The notes: generated from the sequence alone by a model not told the origin. DNA of 39,116 bases from an uncultured Bdellovibrionales bacterium (GCA_937927435.1 CALBDW010000160.1:1-39116), one strand, 5' to 3'; shown: positions 15,436 to 24,734, counted from the stretch's first letter. A program made the numbers and translations.

Positions 15436-17694
15436 TCAAACGGGGCTTAAGGAACCCTCGGTCTTTTTGAGTTTCAACTGGTTGATGGTGTTGCGGTGAC
15501 CGAAGATCCAAACGAGGTCGCCGGGATAGAGGGTCATGGAGGACTCTGGATTCAGGATCCGCTTTTCGTCGCGTTCGATGCCCACAATGAGGCCGTTGAG
15601 CGTATCGCCGATACCGCAGTCGCGGATGGTTTTGTGGGCGAAGATCGAATCTTCTTCGATCGTGAACGATTCGAGGCCGAAAAGCTCGTCTTGCCGGTGG
15701 GGTATTTCCGCATGGTCGCCTTCGATCAACGAGCGGGCGACCTCGATTTGCTCATCGGAGCCGATGAGGTACAGCCGGTCATTCGGGAGAAGGCGGTCCG
15801 ACCTTTTGGGGGCGAAAATGCGCTGGCGACCGCGGTCGATCATCGCGATGGTGGCGCCGGTCTGAGTGCGGAACTTCGACTCTTCGATTGTTTTACCCGC
15901 GATCGGCGAGTCGGACGAAACGACGAAGCTTGAGAAGGTCGCATCCCACGGCGCGAGCTGCGGCCGTTTTTCCATTTTTTCGACGGCTGCCAGGTCCTTG
16001 GCGTTCAGGTTGCTTAGGAAGCGGTTTTCCACCGCCGCGTAGAACGGCTCGATGTACTTGCGAAGCGAGTACATGACGATCGGCGCGCCGATGAGAAGGA
16101 TCAAAGGCACGGTGCTGGTGCGACTGAATTGCTGCACGACCACTGAAATGAGCGAGATGCCCAAGATCACGCGCATGATTGTGACTCCCAACTGGAGTCT
16201 TCTCAGCCGGGCGAGGTTTGCGGTTTCTTCCGTGGAAAGTTTTTTCGGAACTTTCAGCATGATGGCGAGCAAAAACGGCGAAGAAAGCAGGAGAGCCACC
16301 ACGCAGGCTCCAAGCCGCAAGCCGAAATGATCGCCGAAGGTGTCAACAAGAAGCGGCATGATGATGTGACCGCCAAGCAAAGCGATGGCGATAACGACCA
16401 CTGAGTTTAGCAAGGCAGCAAGCCCGTATACGCGCCAGAGAAGTCCCAGGGGGCCTTCTTTCGCGGGTGCCGACATGGCCGCTTCGTAGTTCTGCAAGCG
16501 GAGAAGGAACTGGTCCGGCAAGCTGCGTTCGATCCAGTTATAAACCGTGCCAGAGCTCTTAATGAGGTAGGGGGTTGTAAATGTCGTCACGGCGGAGACG
16601 GCGACGACGATCGGGTAAAGGAATTCGCTTGTCGCTTTCAGAGAAGCCCCCAAGGTCGCGATGATGAACGAGAATTCACCGATTTGCGCCAAGCTCATAC
16701 CCGCCTGCACGGAGTGTTTCAGGCTTCGACCGGAGAGGAAGGCGCCGAGACCCGATCCGATCAATTTGCCGACGATGGTGATAACCGTGATGAGGATCAC
16801 GGGACCGAAATGGTCCTTGAGGATCTTGGGATCGATCATCATCCCGACCGAGACGAAGAACACGGCGGCGAAAAGATCTTTGACCGGAAGGAGGAGGTGT
16901 TCAATTTTCTCGCCCTCTTCGGTTTCGGCCAAGATCGAGCCCATGATGAAGGCACCTAAAGCCGACGAGAATCCGGCTTTGCTGGCGATGATCACCATCA
17001 TGAAGCAAAGACCGATGGATACCACGAGCATGATCTCATTGGTGAGGTAGCTGCGTACGCGCTTTAATGCCGTGGGCAAAACATAGATACCGATGAGGAA
17101 CCAGAGCAGAAGGAAGAATCCGAGCCGGGCTGAAAGATACAGGAGATTGGAGCCTGAGAAGTTGCCCGGCACGCTGATGGCTGTCAGGATGACCATGAGG
17201 AGAATCGCCATCAAGTCTTCCACGATGAGGATCCCGAACACCAGGTTGGCGAAGCCTTTCCCTTTGGCTCCTGTTTCTTCGAAGGCGCGGATAATGATAG
17301 TCGTGGACGACATAGCGAGAATAGCGCCGAGATAAATGCTATCCATGCTCGGCCAGCCGAGCGCGCGGCCCAGGAGATAGCCGACCGCGGACATGGTGAT
17401 CAGCTCGAAAACGGCGGCGATGGTGGCGCTTCGGCCGACTTTGGCAAGTTTTTTAAAGCTGAACTCGAGCCCGAGGCCGAAGAGCAGGAAGATGACGCCG
17501 ATTTCCGCCCATAAATGGACACCTTCTTTATCGACGACGGTGGGGCCCCACGGAAAGTAAGGGCTGACAATGAAGCCCGCGATCAGGTAGCCGAGTACGA
17601 TCGGCTGCTTCAGGCGTCGGAAGACAATGGTGCTGATCGCCGCGGCCATCAAAATGATCGTGAGGTCGTAAATCATCGGTGGCAGGTGTTCCAT
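15436..17694 (-). CDS. Kef-type CPA2 cation/proton antiporter with two TrkA-C (RCK-C) domains
   Basis: A 752-residue inner-membrane protein. Residues about 7-385 form the 10-13 helix Na+/H+ exchanger domain (PF00999), with QPIVLGYLIAGFIVSP and the conserved LFGLGLEF. Further helices follow at about 420-540. The cytoplasmic part has two RCK-C-like modules (about 590-675 and 690-745), each with the pattern of a short beta unit ending in LLPNDRLYLIG or LYPGDLVWIFG. There is no Rossmann TrkA-N domain. It is likely a K+ or Na+ efflux antiporter gated by a ligand. GGAG lies 9 nt before the ATG. It is divergent from a second antiporter of the same superfamily. Confidence 0.9.
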   Translation of the reverse strand: MEHLPPMIYDLTIILMAAAISTIVFRRLKQPIVLGYLIAGFIVSPYFPWGPTVVDKEGVHLWAEIGVIFLLFGLGLEFSFKKLAKVGRSATIAAVFELITMSAVGYLLGRALGWPSMDSIYLGAILAMSSTTIIIRAFEETGAKGKGFANLVFGILIVEDLMAILLMVILTAISVPGNFSGSNLLYLSARLGFFLLLWFLIGIYVLPTALKRVRSYLTNEIMLVVSIGLCFMMVIIASKAGFSSALGAFIMGSILAETEEGEKIEHLLLPVKDLFAAVFFVSVGMMIDPKILKDHFGPVILITVITIVGKLIGSGLGAFLSGRSLKHSVQAGMSLAQIGEFSFIIATLGASLKATSEFLYPIVVAVSAVTTFTTPYLIKSSGTVYNWIERSLPDQFLLRLQNYEAAMSAPAKEGPLGLLWRVYGLAALLNSVVVIAIALLGGHIIMPLLVDTFGDHFGLRLGACVVALLLSSPFLLAIMLKVPKKLSTEETANLARLRRLQLGVTIMRVILGISLISVVVQQFSRTSTVPLILLIGAPIVMYSLRKYIEPFYAAVENRFLSNLNAKDLAAVEKMEKRPQLAPWDATFSSFVVSSDSPIAGKTIEESKFRTQTGATIAMIDRGRQRIFAPKRSDRLLPNDRLYLIGSDEQIEVARSLIEGDHAEIPHRQDELFGLESFTIEEDSIFAHKTIRDCGIGDTLNGLIVGIERDEKRILNPESSMTLYPGDLVWIFGHRNTINQLKLKKTEGSLSPV

Positions 17695-17967
17695 ATCAAC
17701 GCTCTCCGGAATCGCCGTGGCTCACCGCATGTCAGTCCGTGCTGAGCAAATGCGTCAGAAGCCTGATGAAGTAGTTTGAATTTCGCCCCTAAATATGTAG
17801 CCTTCCACGGAATTCATCAAGTTCGAATCAGGAATCACTGGCCACATTTTGGATTTCAACTCGTTTGCATTTTGAATGATTGGTTCGGTCTAGACATTTG
17901 TCGAATTTCAAAAACGGCCCTCGATTTCAGTAGTTCGATCGAAATAAGTTAGTGATAAGATCGCGAA

Positions 17968-19170
17968 GTGCCATTATTGACAAGCCTTCTTCTTTTAACG
18001 GTGCTCGCTCGGGTCTTTGGGCGCGCAATGGTTCTCGTTAAACAGCCGGCCCTTGTCGGGGAAATGCTGGCTGGCGTGGTTTTGGGACCGACTCTTCTCA
18101 ACATTATCGAACCCAATGAGGCGCTTTCGGCGATTTCGGAACTTGCCGTGTTCTTCGTGATCTTAACCGCCGGGCTCGAAATGAATTTCGGCGAGGTCAT
18201 GAGCGCTTTCCGCGGTCGCGGTATTCTGATTTCTGTTTTGAGCTTTGTGATTCCGTTGGTCTCGGGTGTTTTGGTTGGCGCCGCCTTCAGTCTCGATGTG
18301 ATGAGATCGGTTTTTCTGGGTCTGACTCTCGCCATTACGGCGCTTCCCGTCGCGGTGCGGATTCTAGGGGACTTAAAGCTCTTAGGGACCGACATCGCCC
18401 GCTATTCAATTGCGAGCGCGATTTTCAGCGATCTGGCTGCACTATTAGCCCTTGGTGTGATCCTCGACCTGCCGAATATGAGAAGTTACCAGGCCATTGC
18501 GATCTCGATTCTCCAGATCGGGGGGAAGCTTGCGGTTCTCGCGGTCTTGGTTCTTGGATTTAACTGGATTTTGCACCAGATCGAAAAGCACGGGCTTCAC
18601 ATCGAGCAGGGGCCTGAGCGTTTGTTCCAGACTCTGGGTAGTGAAGCGCTTTTGGGTATCGTCGTCGTTTTTGTCCTGGCGTTCAGCTCAATCAGTGAGT
18701 CGCTCGGTTTCCATTTTGTGGTCGGCGCGTTCTTCGGGGCTCTCTTGATCGACAAGAAGTTCTTTCTCGCGTCCCACTACACGGAAACCGAAAGAGCGAT
18801 CGCGGGTATCAGTGACGGCTTTCTGGCGCCGATTTTCTTCGCCTATCTGGGGCTGCAGATGAACCTGAAAGAATTGAGTTCGTTCGGGCTCTTGGCGGCC
18901 GTTCTTTTTGTGGCGATCGCGTCCAAGGTGGCCTCGGGATGGATCGGCGGACGCTTGATCGGCCTTTCCAGCGCGACTTCGCTTGGAATCGGCACAATCC
19001 TGAATGGCCGGGGCGTGATGGGGCTTGTGATTGCGAGTATCGCTTTTGAGCGCGAATTGATCGGGCCGCAGCTGTTTTCGATCTTGGTTCTCATGAGTCT
19101 TGTGACGACTATCCTTGCCCCGCTCGCGTTCCGCAAATGGGTGATGCCGCATATCGAGGGACAAGTTTGA
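17968..19170 (+). CDS. CPA2-family cation/proton antiporter (short form)
   Basis: A 400-residue membrane protein of the Na+/H+ exchanger family. GTG is the only possible start, since an in-frame TAA lies four codons upstream. Helices begin at once (PLLTSLLLLTVLARVFG), and the family motifs KQPALVGEMLAGVVLGP (residues 25-41) and FVILTAGLEMNFGEV follow. Residues about 255-275 (SLGFHFVVGAFFGALLI) match the helix that carries conserved acidic or polar residues. Unlike its divergent neighbour it has no RCK domain and is not obviously ligand-gated. It is probably a Na+ or K+/H+ antiporter for pH or salt homeostasis. The 273-nt AT-richer gap between the two antiporters holds the short palindrome TTCGATCGAA (17936-17945 region) and presumably both promoters. 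Confidence 0.88.
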   Translation: MPLLTSLLLLTVLARVFGRAMVLVKQPALVGEMLAGVVLGPTLLNIIEPNEALSAISELAVFFVILTAGLEMNFGEVMSAFRGRGILISVLSFVIPLVSGVLVGAAFSLDVMRSVFLGLTLAITALPVAVRILGDLKLLGTDIARYSIASAIFSDLAALLALGVILDLPNMRSYQAIAISILQIGGKLAVLAVLVLGFNWILHQIEKHGLHIEQGPERLFQTLGSEALLGIVVVFVLAFSSISESLGFHFVVGAFFGALLIDKKFFLASHYTETERAIAGISDGFLAPIFFAYLGLQMNLKELSSFGLLAAVLFVAIASKVASGWIGGRLIGLSSATSLGIGTILNGRGVMGLVIASIAFERELIGPQLFSILVLMSLVTTILAPLAFRKWVMPHIEGQV

Positions 19171-19283
19171 ACGCTTTCGCCGTTCTTCCCTGCATAAACC
19201 CGTTCATCCCGTCCGGCATCGCCGGTGACAAGTCCTGCAAAGTCGCCTTAAGCTGAGGCTATCCGCTATGTTGGAGGGTCGCC

Positions 19284-20273
19284 ATGTCGACACGTTTAAC
19301 GGTCGCGATAGAGTGTTTTCCGATCGCGGGACGTTTTACGATCGCGCGGGGAGCGAAGACCGAAGCCGTGGTCGTGACAGTCTCTCTGGAACGCGACGGA
19401 CGGGTCGGTCGAGGCGAATGTGTGCCGTACGCACGCTACGGAGAATCCGTTGAAAGTGTCGTCGCCGCCATTGAAAGTCTGCGCACGAAACTCGAAGCGG
19501 GTTTAAGTCGAGAAGAGCTTCAGTCCTGCTTGCCGTCGGGCGCGGCCCGCAATGCGATCGACTGCGCGCTCTGGGACCTGGACGCGAAAGTATCAGGCGT
19601 TCCCGTATGGAAACTCGCGGGTCTTCCACCTCTAGCACCCGTTGTAACGGCTTATACGGTGAGCCTCGATTCGCCGGAGGCGATGGCAGACGCAGCTCGC
19701 AAAGCGGCCGGCCGACCACTCCTAAAAATTAAACTGGGCGGGAAGGACGGCGATATCGACCGGATTCAAAATGTACGCGAAGCGGCGCCTCAAAGTGTTT
19801 TGATCGCGGACGCCAATGAAGGTTGGACGGAGAACAATATCGAAGCTCATCTACGGGCTTGCGCTGCTGCCGGTTTCGCGCTCGTCGAGCAGCCGCTTCC
19901 TTCAGGACACGATGAACTCTTGCGTTCGATCGAAAGGCCGGTACCGATTTGCGCCGACGAAAGCGTTCACGATCGCGCCGACTTGGACCGGCTGACGGGA
20001 CTCTATGACTATGTGAATATCAAACTCGATAAAACGGGCGGACTGACGGAAGCATTGGCTCTTGCAAAAGCGGCGGAAGAGCGCGGTTTTGATCTCATGG
20101 TTGGTTGCATGGTGGGCTCGTCTTTAGCTATGGCGCCCGCGCTGGTTTTGGCGACACGGGCCAAGTTCGTCGATTTGGACGGGCCGCTTCTTTTGGCACG
20201 TGACCGGGAAGATGGATTGGTTTTCGAGGGGAGTCTGCTTCATCCTCCATCCGCCCGTTTATGGGGAAGTTAA
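19284..20273 (+). CDS. L-Ala-D/L-Glu dipeptide epimerase (enolase superfamily)
   Basis: A 329-residue cytoplasmic enzyme that likely epimerises L-Ala-D-Glu released from murein so that it can be recycled. The enolase N-terminal domain holds GECVPYARYGES (44-55), typical of this subgroup. The barrel carries the KxK base Lys148/Lys150 (LKIKLGG), metal ligands Asp176 (ADANEGW), Glu202 (VEQPLP) and Asp225 (CADESV), and the second base Lys247 (VNIKLDKTGG). GGAGGG lies 5 nt before the ATG. It stands as a single gene, apart from a lipoprotein 100 nt downstream. Related enzymes act on other dipeptides, so the exact substrate is not certain. Confidence 0.9.
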   Translation: MSTRLTVAIECFPIAGRFTIARGAKTEAVVVTVSLERDGRVGRGECVPYARYGESVESVVAAIESLRTKLEAGLSREELQSCLPSGAARNAIDCALWDLDAKVSGVPVWKLAGLPPLAPVVTAYTVSLDSPEAMADAARKAAGRPLLKIKLGGKDGDIDRIQNVREAAPQSVLIADANEGWTENNIEAHLRACAAAGFALVEQPLPSGHDELLRSIERPVPICADESVHDRADLDRLTGLYDYVNIKLDKTGGLTEALALAKAAEERGFDLMVGCMVGSSLAMAPALVLATRAKFVDLDGPLLLARDREDGLVFEGSLLHPPSARLWGS

Positions 20274-20375
20274 AACGGGTATTACAAACTTGTTTAATTT
20301 CCTCCATAGCTTCATTCCATGCATGTCAACCGAACATGAAGCCGCTAAATCACGGTTCCCTTGGAGGAGGAAGCC

Positions 20376-22013
20376 GTGTCTTTGGCTTTTCGATTTGTCC
20401 TTATCGCTTTGGTTCTCGTACTTTCGGCTTGCGAACGGCCGGTGGTGGGGGAACGCTCCCGCAATCCAGATGCGATTCATGTTGGAACGCCGGAAGAAGC
20501 TGACCGGGTCTTTCGGGAGTTTACGGTGGAATGCGAGGATGTGCCGGGTTGCCATCCCTCGGTTGCGCTTTTGATTGCCAAGGAATCCGCCGAGTCCTTA
20601 ACGGTATGCACAGCCTCCTTGGTTACGGGCGATATCGTCTTCACGAATAAGCATTGTTTGCCGCCGGAACTCATGTCAGCAGGCAGCGATTGTCGCGGTC
20701 AGGTGTTGATCAAGTTTCCGGAAACGCCGGAATATCGGGCGGAAACTCACGATTGCGAGAACGTCGAAATCGTTTCGCCCTATAACGTGCTTCGGGAACC
20801 GCGGCAGCAGACGGATTTCGCTTTTTTGCGACTCGCCACGAAGACCAACCGGCCGCGGTTGGTACTCGATACGCGCGGAATCGACGACGGCGAGATACTA
20901 AAAGTCATCCGCATGACTCCCATTCTCGAACATATGAAAGGTGTGATCAGCGATGTAAAATGCCGAGCGGTTCAGAATACAGTCGTCACGCCGCTTTTTA
21001 AATCGCGTTTAAGTCCCGTCGTTCATGTCAACGACTGTCCGATCGTAAAAGGTAATTCGGGGGCTCCGCTTCTCGGAGCGAACGGACGTGTCAAAGGGAT
21101 CATTCAGCAGGGGAAAGGCGACCCCAGTAAAGCTCCGTTAATTTCGAAAACGTTCGCACGCGGAACGAACGTCGCCTGCATTGAATTCCCGCGAATCGGA
21201 CTGTTCGGGGCTCGTGCCGAAGAGTGCGAGCAAGAGCTTTCCGACGAGACTGAAATGGCCGCTCTTGAAGAACTCTGGCAGAAACAAATCCGTTTCGAAG
21301 AGCGGGCGATCGAAATCGAAAAGAGAGCCAACGAACACGCGCGCTCGGCACCACCCTTCCTGCAGTGGCGGCTTGAAAGCGAATTGCGGCCGTTTGAAGA
21401 CGACGGCTACGAGACTCTGGCGGGAGGTGTCCTGATGTCTGTCCGCTTGGACCCTGAATGTGCGTCCCTGCGTGCGACGGCGGATGACGGTTTGGGAATG
21501 ACCGACAGAGCGAGAGTGCGCCTGGGAAACAGGCGGGATGGTTCGCGAACTTGGAGGGAAACGGGACGGCGAGGGTCAGGCGGCACCCGTCGAGGCGAGG
21601 GCGTGCCCAATAGGCAGGGAGCACGTGCCGATTCGAATGCGGCGGGTGGGGCGGCATCGGGCGGAGCCGCGCGTGGTGAACGGATGTCGGAGTCGGACAG
21701 CGATGGGCGGAATACAAAGTTCCGACTCGTCGAATGGGTGGTGCGCTGGGAGATCGATGACGATCTCCGTTTCCGTTCCCGTATTGAAGAAAAAGTCATT
21801 GAGGCTGAGGTGGAGTTTTCTCCTCTTGCGCTTACGGTGGTGGGTGAAGGTGAAATTATTATCCGAACCATGAACGAGGAAGGGATCACTCTTCAGACTT
21901 CGCGGCTTTCGGTGTGTCCGGTCGAGGCGGAACAAGAGGATGAAGACGCATCGGAGCATGGCGTTTCTCAGGCGGCGGAGGGCGTTTCGAATCGAGCGGA
22001 CGTGCGAGATTGA
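20376..22013 (+). CDS. trypsin-like serine protease lipoprotein with a low-complexity insert
   Basis: Starts at the GTG at 20376 with GGAGGAGG upstream. The 545-residue chain has a lipoprotein signal peptide (lipobox LSAC, C19). The S1-type protease core has His93 (VFTNKHC), Asp147 (QQTDFAF) and Ser228 (VKGNSGAP), with paired cysteines around them, so it is probably active at the outer membrane. Residues about 285-325 are a charged helix (coiled-coil-like). Residues about 375-445 are a Gly/Arg/Ala-rich, disordered stretch (GSGGTRRGEGVP, AAGGAASGGAARG). After this a beta-rich tail resumes and ends in an acidic segment. The reading frame stays open throughout. The natural target is unknown. Confidence 0.8.
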   Translation: MSLAFRFVLIALVLVLSACERPVVGERSRNPDAIHVGTPEEADRVFREFTVECEDVPGCHPSVALLIAKESAESLTVCTASLVTGDIVFTNKHCLPPELMSAGSDCRGQVLIKFPETPEYRAETHDCENVEIVSPYNVLREPRQQTDFAFLRLATKTNRPRLVLDTRGIDDGEILKVIRMTPILEHMKGVISDVKCRAVQNTVVTPLFKSRLSPVVHVNDCPIVKGNSGAPLLGANGRVKGIIQQGKGDPSKAPLISKTFARGTNVACIEFPRIGLFGARAEECEQELSDETEMAALEELWQKQIRFEERAIEIEKRANEHARSAPPFLQWRLESELRPFEDDGYETLAGGVLMSVRLDPECASLRATADDGLGMTDRARVRLGNRRDGSRTWRETGRRGSGGTRRGEGVPNRQGARADSNAAGGAASGGAARGERMSESDSDGRNTKFRLVEWVVRWEIDDDLRFRSRIEEKVIEAEVEFSPLALTVVGEGEIIIRTMNEEGITLQTSRLSVCPVEAEQEDEDASEHGVSQAAEGVSNRADVRD

Positions 22014-22023
22014 GTCTGCACGC

Positions 22024-22503
22024 TCATGTCGTTGCGAGCGAGGGATCACTTTGTAATTTGTCAAGAGCCTGAATCAGATCCTGTTCGTGACCCTGCGGGT
22101 TGACCTTTTCATACACCCGCCGGATCACGCCCGCGGGATCGACAATGAACGTCGTGCGGTCCCAATACTTCATTCCTTTGTACTCGCTTTGGCCGACGCC
22201 GAGGGCGTTGAGCAGTCGGGCGTCGGGATCGGCGAGAAGCTCAACTGCGAGCGAGTACTTGCGGCAGAAGTTTTTGTGAGATTCGACGTCGTCGGCGCTC
22301 ACGCCAACGATTTGCGCGCCCGCTTGAGCGAACCGATCTTTCATCGCGCTGAAGGATTGACCCTGGAGTGTACAGCCGGGAGTGTCGTCTTTCGGATAGA
22401 CATAGAGGATCAGCCATTTTCCCGTGTAATCGGAGTTGCGGCGGATCAGGCCTTCTTGGTTTTGAAGTTCAAACGGCGGAAGTTGATCTCCGACTTTCAG
22501 CAT
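22024..22503 (-). CDS. bcp: thiol peroxidase of the Bcp/PrxQ family
   Basis: A 159-residue peroxiredoxin that reduces H2O2 and organic or lipid hydroperoxides with thioredoxin. Peroxidatic Cys44 sits in the motif TPGCTLQ. The usual resolving cysteine five residues later is absent, but Cys80 (KNFCRKYS) lies 36 residues on, the spacing seen in the Xylella-type PrxQ that uses a distant resolving cysteine. AAAGGAG precedes the ATG. It lies 47 nt downstream of the FAD oxidoreductase on the same strand. Flavin oxidases make H2O2, so a peroxidase in the same operon makes sense. Confidence 0.93.
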   Translation of the reverse strand: MLKVGDQLPPFELQNQEGLIRRNSDYTGKWLILYVYPKDDTPGCTLQGQSFSAMKDRFAQAGAQIVGVSADDVESHKNFCRKYSLAVELLADPDARLLNALGVGQSEYKGMKYWDRTTFIVDPAGVIRRVYEKVNPQGHEQDLIQALDKLQSDPSLATT

Positions 22504-22550
22504 CGGTATCTCCTTTCAAGCGGCACACGTGCGCTTCTGCCGATCATACC

Positions 22551-23726
22551 TCAGTCGAAGCGGCGGGCGGAGAGCCATCGGGGAATGTGCCGGCCATAGA
22601 TCATATCGACGAGGCATTTGGCCGTGTGGAACGCGAGTCCCATTCCGTGACCGGTGTATCCGCCGAGAAAGAAGACTTGGTTATCTTCGGGGAGCGATCC
22701 GACCATCGGTTGCCCGTCTTTTGAAAATCCCATGACGCCTGACCAGCGGTGGGACACATGACAGTCATTGAATTGGGGCAGATGTTTGCGGACGAAATCG
22801 TGGAGCGCATTCTGGATGGTCTCGGTTGTGTGGTCGGAGTAACCGACTTCGGTGTCTTTTTCAAGCTGGCGGAATCCTCCGATTAGGAGTTCGCCTGTCG
22901 GCAGTTCGCGGAAGTAGTCGAGGTAAAAATTCGCGTAGCAAGGGGCGTCCATAAACCGAGGGACCTTTTCCATCATCAACGCCTGGGCCCGCGTGGGAAA
23001 GATCTTATCGCTGAAATAATTGTGCAGCTGGGGCGAATAACCATTAAGGGCCAGAACGATCATCGCGCATTCGATTTCGCCGGCGTCGGTTTTTAAAACG
23101 CGCGTGCCGTTTTCGGACGTCTTCCATCCGTAGACTTCGGTGTTTTCGATGAGATCGAAGCCGGGGATTCGCGAGACCATGAGGGAAAGAAGTCGGACCG
23201 GGTGGACAGCGGCGTCGTCGAGGTATTTGATGCCGCCGACAAAGTGGCGCGCTCCGGTGAGCTTTTCGATTTCATCACCGTCGTGGACGCTGACGGGAAT
23301 TTTCAGTTTCGTCATCATTTCCGCGACTTTTTTAAGTTCGGCAAACTCGCTCTCTTGAGCGGCGAGAGAGTAGCAGCCATTCTTCTCGAACTGGATTTCG
23401 GAGCTCTTGTCTTGGATGATGTGTTCTTGCAGAAGCTTGAGGTTGGTTTCCGAAAATCTCCATATGTCAGTCGCTTCTTCGAGACCGTGTTTCCCCGCCA
23501 TGCGGTTGAAATGTTCGACGGAGCCACACGTGATGAAACCGGCGTTTCTGCCGCTGGCACCGATACCCAGCCGGCCTCGTTCGATGACGGCGACTTTCAA
23601 ACTCGGATCTTCTTTCTGCAGCCAAAAAACCGCCGATATTCCGGAAATACCCGCGCCGACGATCGCCACGTCGTAATTTCGTTTCGGAATTGTATGGCTG
23701 CGATCCAGCCAGAACGAAGTGCTCAT
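22551..23726 (-). CDS. FAD-dependent oxidoreductase (DAO/glycine-oxidase-like, PuuB group)
   Basis: A 391-residue flavoprotein. The FAD-binding Rossmann motif GAGISG is at 24-29 (VAIVGAGISGISAVFW), with Glu49 at the end of strand 2, and GIGASGRNAGFI (54-65) is typical of the DAO family. Near the end QVFFLGGYTGHGMGLAFHTAK matches the second FAD-contact region. Proteins of this shape oxidise amines or amino acids (for instance gamma-glutamylputrescine), forming an imine and H2O2. The start overlaps the upstream gene's context: the ribosome site GAGGG is formed by the TAG stop of the GNAT gene, only 7 nt away. The two are therefore coupled. The true substrate cannot be told from sequence alone. 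Confidence 0.88.
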   Translation of the reverse strand: MSTSFWLDRSHTIPKRNYDVAIVGAGISGISAVFWLQKEDPSLKVAVIERGRLGIGASGRNAGFITCGSVEHFNRMAGKHGLEEATDIWRFSETNLKLLQEHIIQDKSSEIQFEKNGCYSLAAQESEFAELKKVAEMMTKLKIPVSVHDGDEIEKLTGARHFVGGIKYLDDAAVHPVRLLSLMVSRIPGFDLIENTEVYGWKTSENGTRVLKTDAGEIECAMIVLALNGYSPQLHNYFSDKIFPTRAQALMMEKVPRFMDAPCYANFYLDYFRELPTGELLIGGFRQLEKDTEVGYSDHTTETIQNALHDFVRKHLPQFNDCHVSHRWSGVMGFSKDGQPMVGSLPEDNQVFFLGGYTGHGMGLAFHTAKCLVDMIYGRHIPRWLSARRFD

Positions 23727-23733
23727 AAGCCCT

Positions 23734-24286
23734 CTACAAGTATTTGATCATTTCTTCGGCGGTACAAAGGCACGGCTTCCCACAACGGGGGCATTCGTAG
23801 TCGACATCTCTCCAATATTGAGGATGCACGTTGATCGACTCGAAACCGAGTGACCGGAGATAACGACCGCTCGAGTCGTGCGGCGATTCCTTCCAGGAAT
23901 GGGCAAGGACCGCGCGAGCCCCCATTTTTTTGAGAATCTCGATGCTTGTTAGGGAGAGCTTTTTGCCCCAACCGTGGCCTGTGAGCGGCGGATCAATAAA
24001 AAGGCTCTGAAAATACCCAATATCCCTTGAGATCGACTCTCCAAAGGGAGGGGGTTAAACCTTGTCCTTTCCCATGGCTCCATCGGCCCGGTGCCAGCGT
24101 CAGGCGTACGCCGCGTAATTCTTCGTTTTCGTCAAACAATCCCAGGGAGCAGGAGAGACCATCTTTTTTCGAGCGGTTGAGGAGATCCACAAGTTCTGAT
24201 TCGGAAAAATAGTTCGTGCCAATAGTTCGGTCCGTAAAGCGTTTTACGGCACCGATATCCGCTGTTCCGCGGTGACGAATCGTCAT
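23734..24286 (-). pseudogene. GNAT acetyltransferase with C-terminal zinc ribbon, broken by a +1 frameshift
   Basis: Two partial frames join into one 183-residue protein if one base is removed from the run of five C (minus strand; G5 at 24050-24054 on plus). The first part (24286 to about 24050) has the GNAT N-terminal half (RHRGTADIGAVKRFTDRTIG, RGVRLTLAPG). After the run, the other frame gives GYFQSLFIDPPLTGHGWGKK, the acetyl-CoA-binding motif A, then KKMGARAVLAHSW and SLGFESI. It ends with a zinc ribbon-like CPRCGKPCLC. Without repair the first part ends in an unrelated tail. It is the first gene of the operon with the oxidoreductase and peroxiredoxin. It may be a pseudogene, a programmed shift or a sequencing error. 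Confidence 0.75.
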
Positions 24287-24539
24287 TGCGAGGTCATTGA
24301 ATCACGTCTCAACGAAAGGCTGCAAGGTCTTTGCTGGAATCTTGTGCTTCGAACAGCAAAAGAACGTTATTCGGAAGAAAAGATTGCGGGCCTATGCGCG
24401 GGATAATCTCCAATGTCGTGACCGGCCCGCGAGGGGAACCAGGGGAAAGAGGGAGAGGATGAATGAGAGCTTGGACCGGCGGTCCGGGCACGCGTTTCGA
24501 GATCATTCAAGTCATACGTGCAGACGGAGGGTAAATCTC

Positions 24540-24734
24540 ATGTCGAAAAATAAGAAGACGCAAACGAACGTCGAAAACCAAGAGCAGCAAAAAAAGGGGC
24601 ATAAGTCCGAAAGAATGGAAGAACAAGAGCAGAGAGAATTCCCGGCTGAAGGGGAACGTGAGCATCGCGAAAGAGGCGAGCGCCGGGAAGAACGGGAAGA
24701 ACGGGAGCAAAACGTGTCCCGTGACGACGAGTGA
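24540..24734 (+). CDS. small highly charged protein (64 aa)
   Basis: The ATG at 24540 has GGAGGG 8 nt upstream, which is why I call it real even though the frame is open further 5'. Of 64 residues, roughly half are Glu, Arg or Lys, with many Gln, and there is almost no hydrophobic residue after the start. Clusters such as REHRERGERREEREEREQ suggest a disordered chain or a single charged helix. There is no known family that I recognise. The hairpin GGACC-GGC-GGTCC lies about 65 nt upstream. The 250 nt between this gene and the GNAT start hold no other gene that I can support. A protein of this kind could be a stress-related hydrophilin-like protein, but that is a guess. Confidence 0.55.
   Translation: MSKNKKTQTNVENQEQQKKGHKSERMEEQEQREFPAEGEREHRERGERREEREEREQNVSRDDE

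Noticed and set aside
24297..24539. A 5' extension of the small charged protein to 145 residues
   Set aside because: The extension has no ribosome site and shadow-like composition; GGAGGG supports the internal ATG at 24540.
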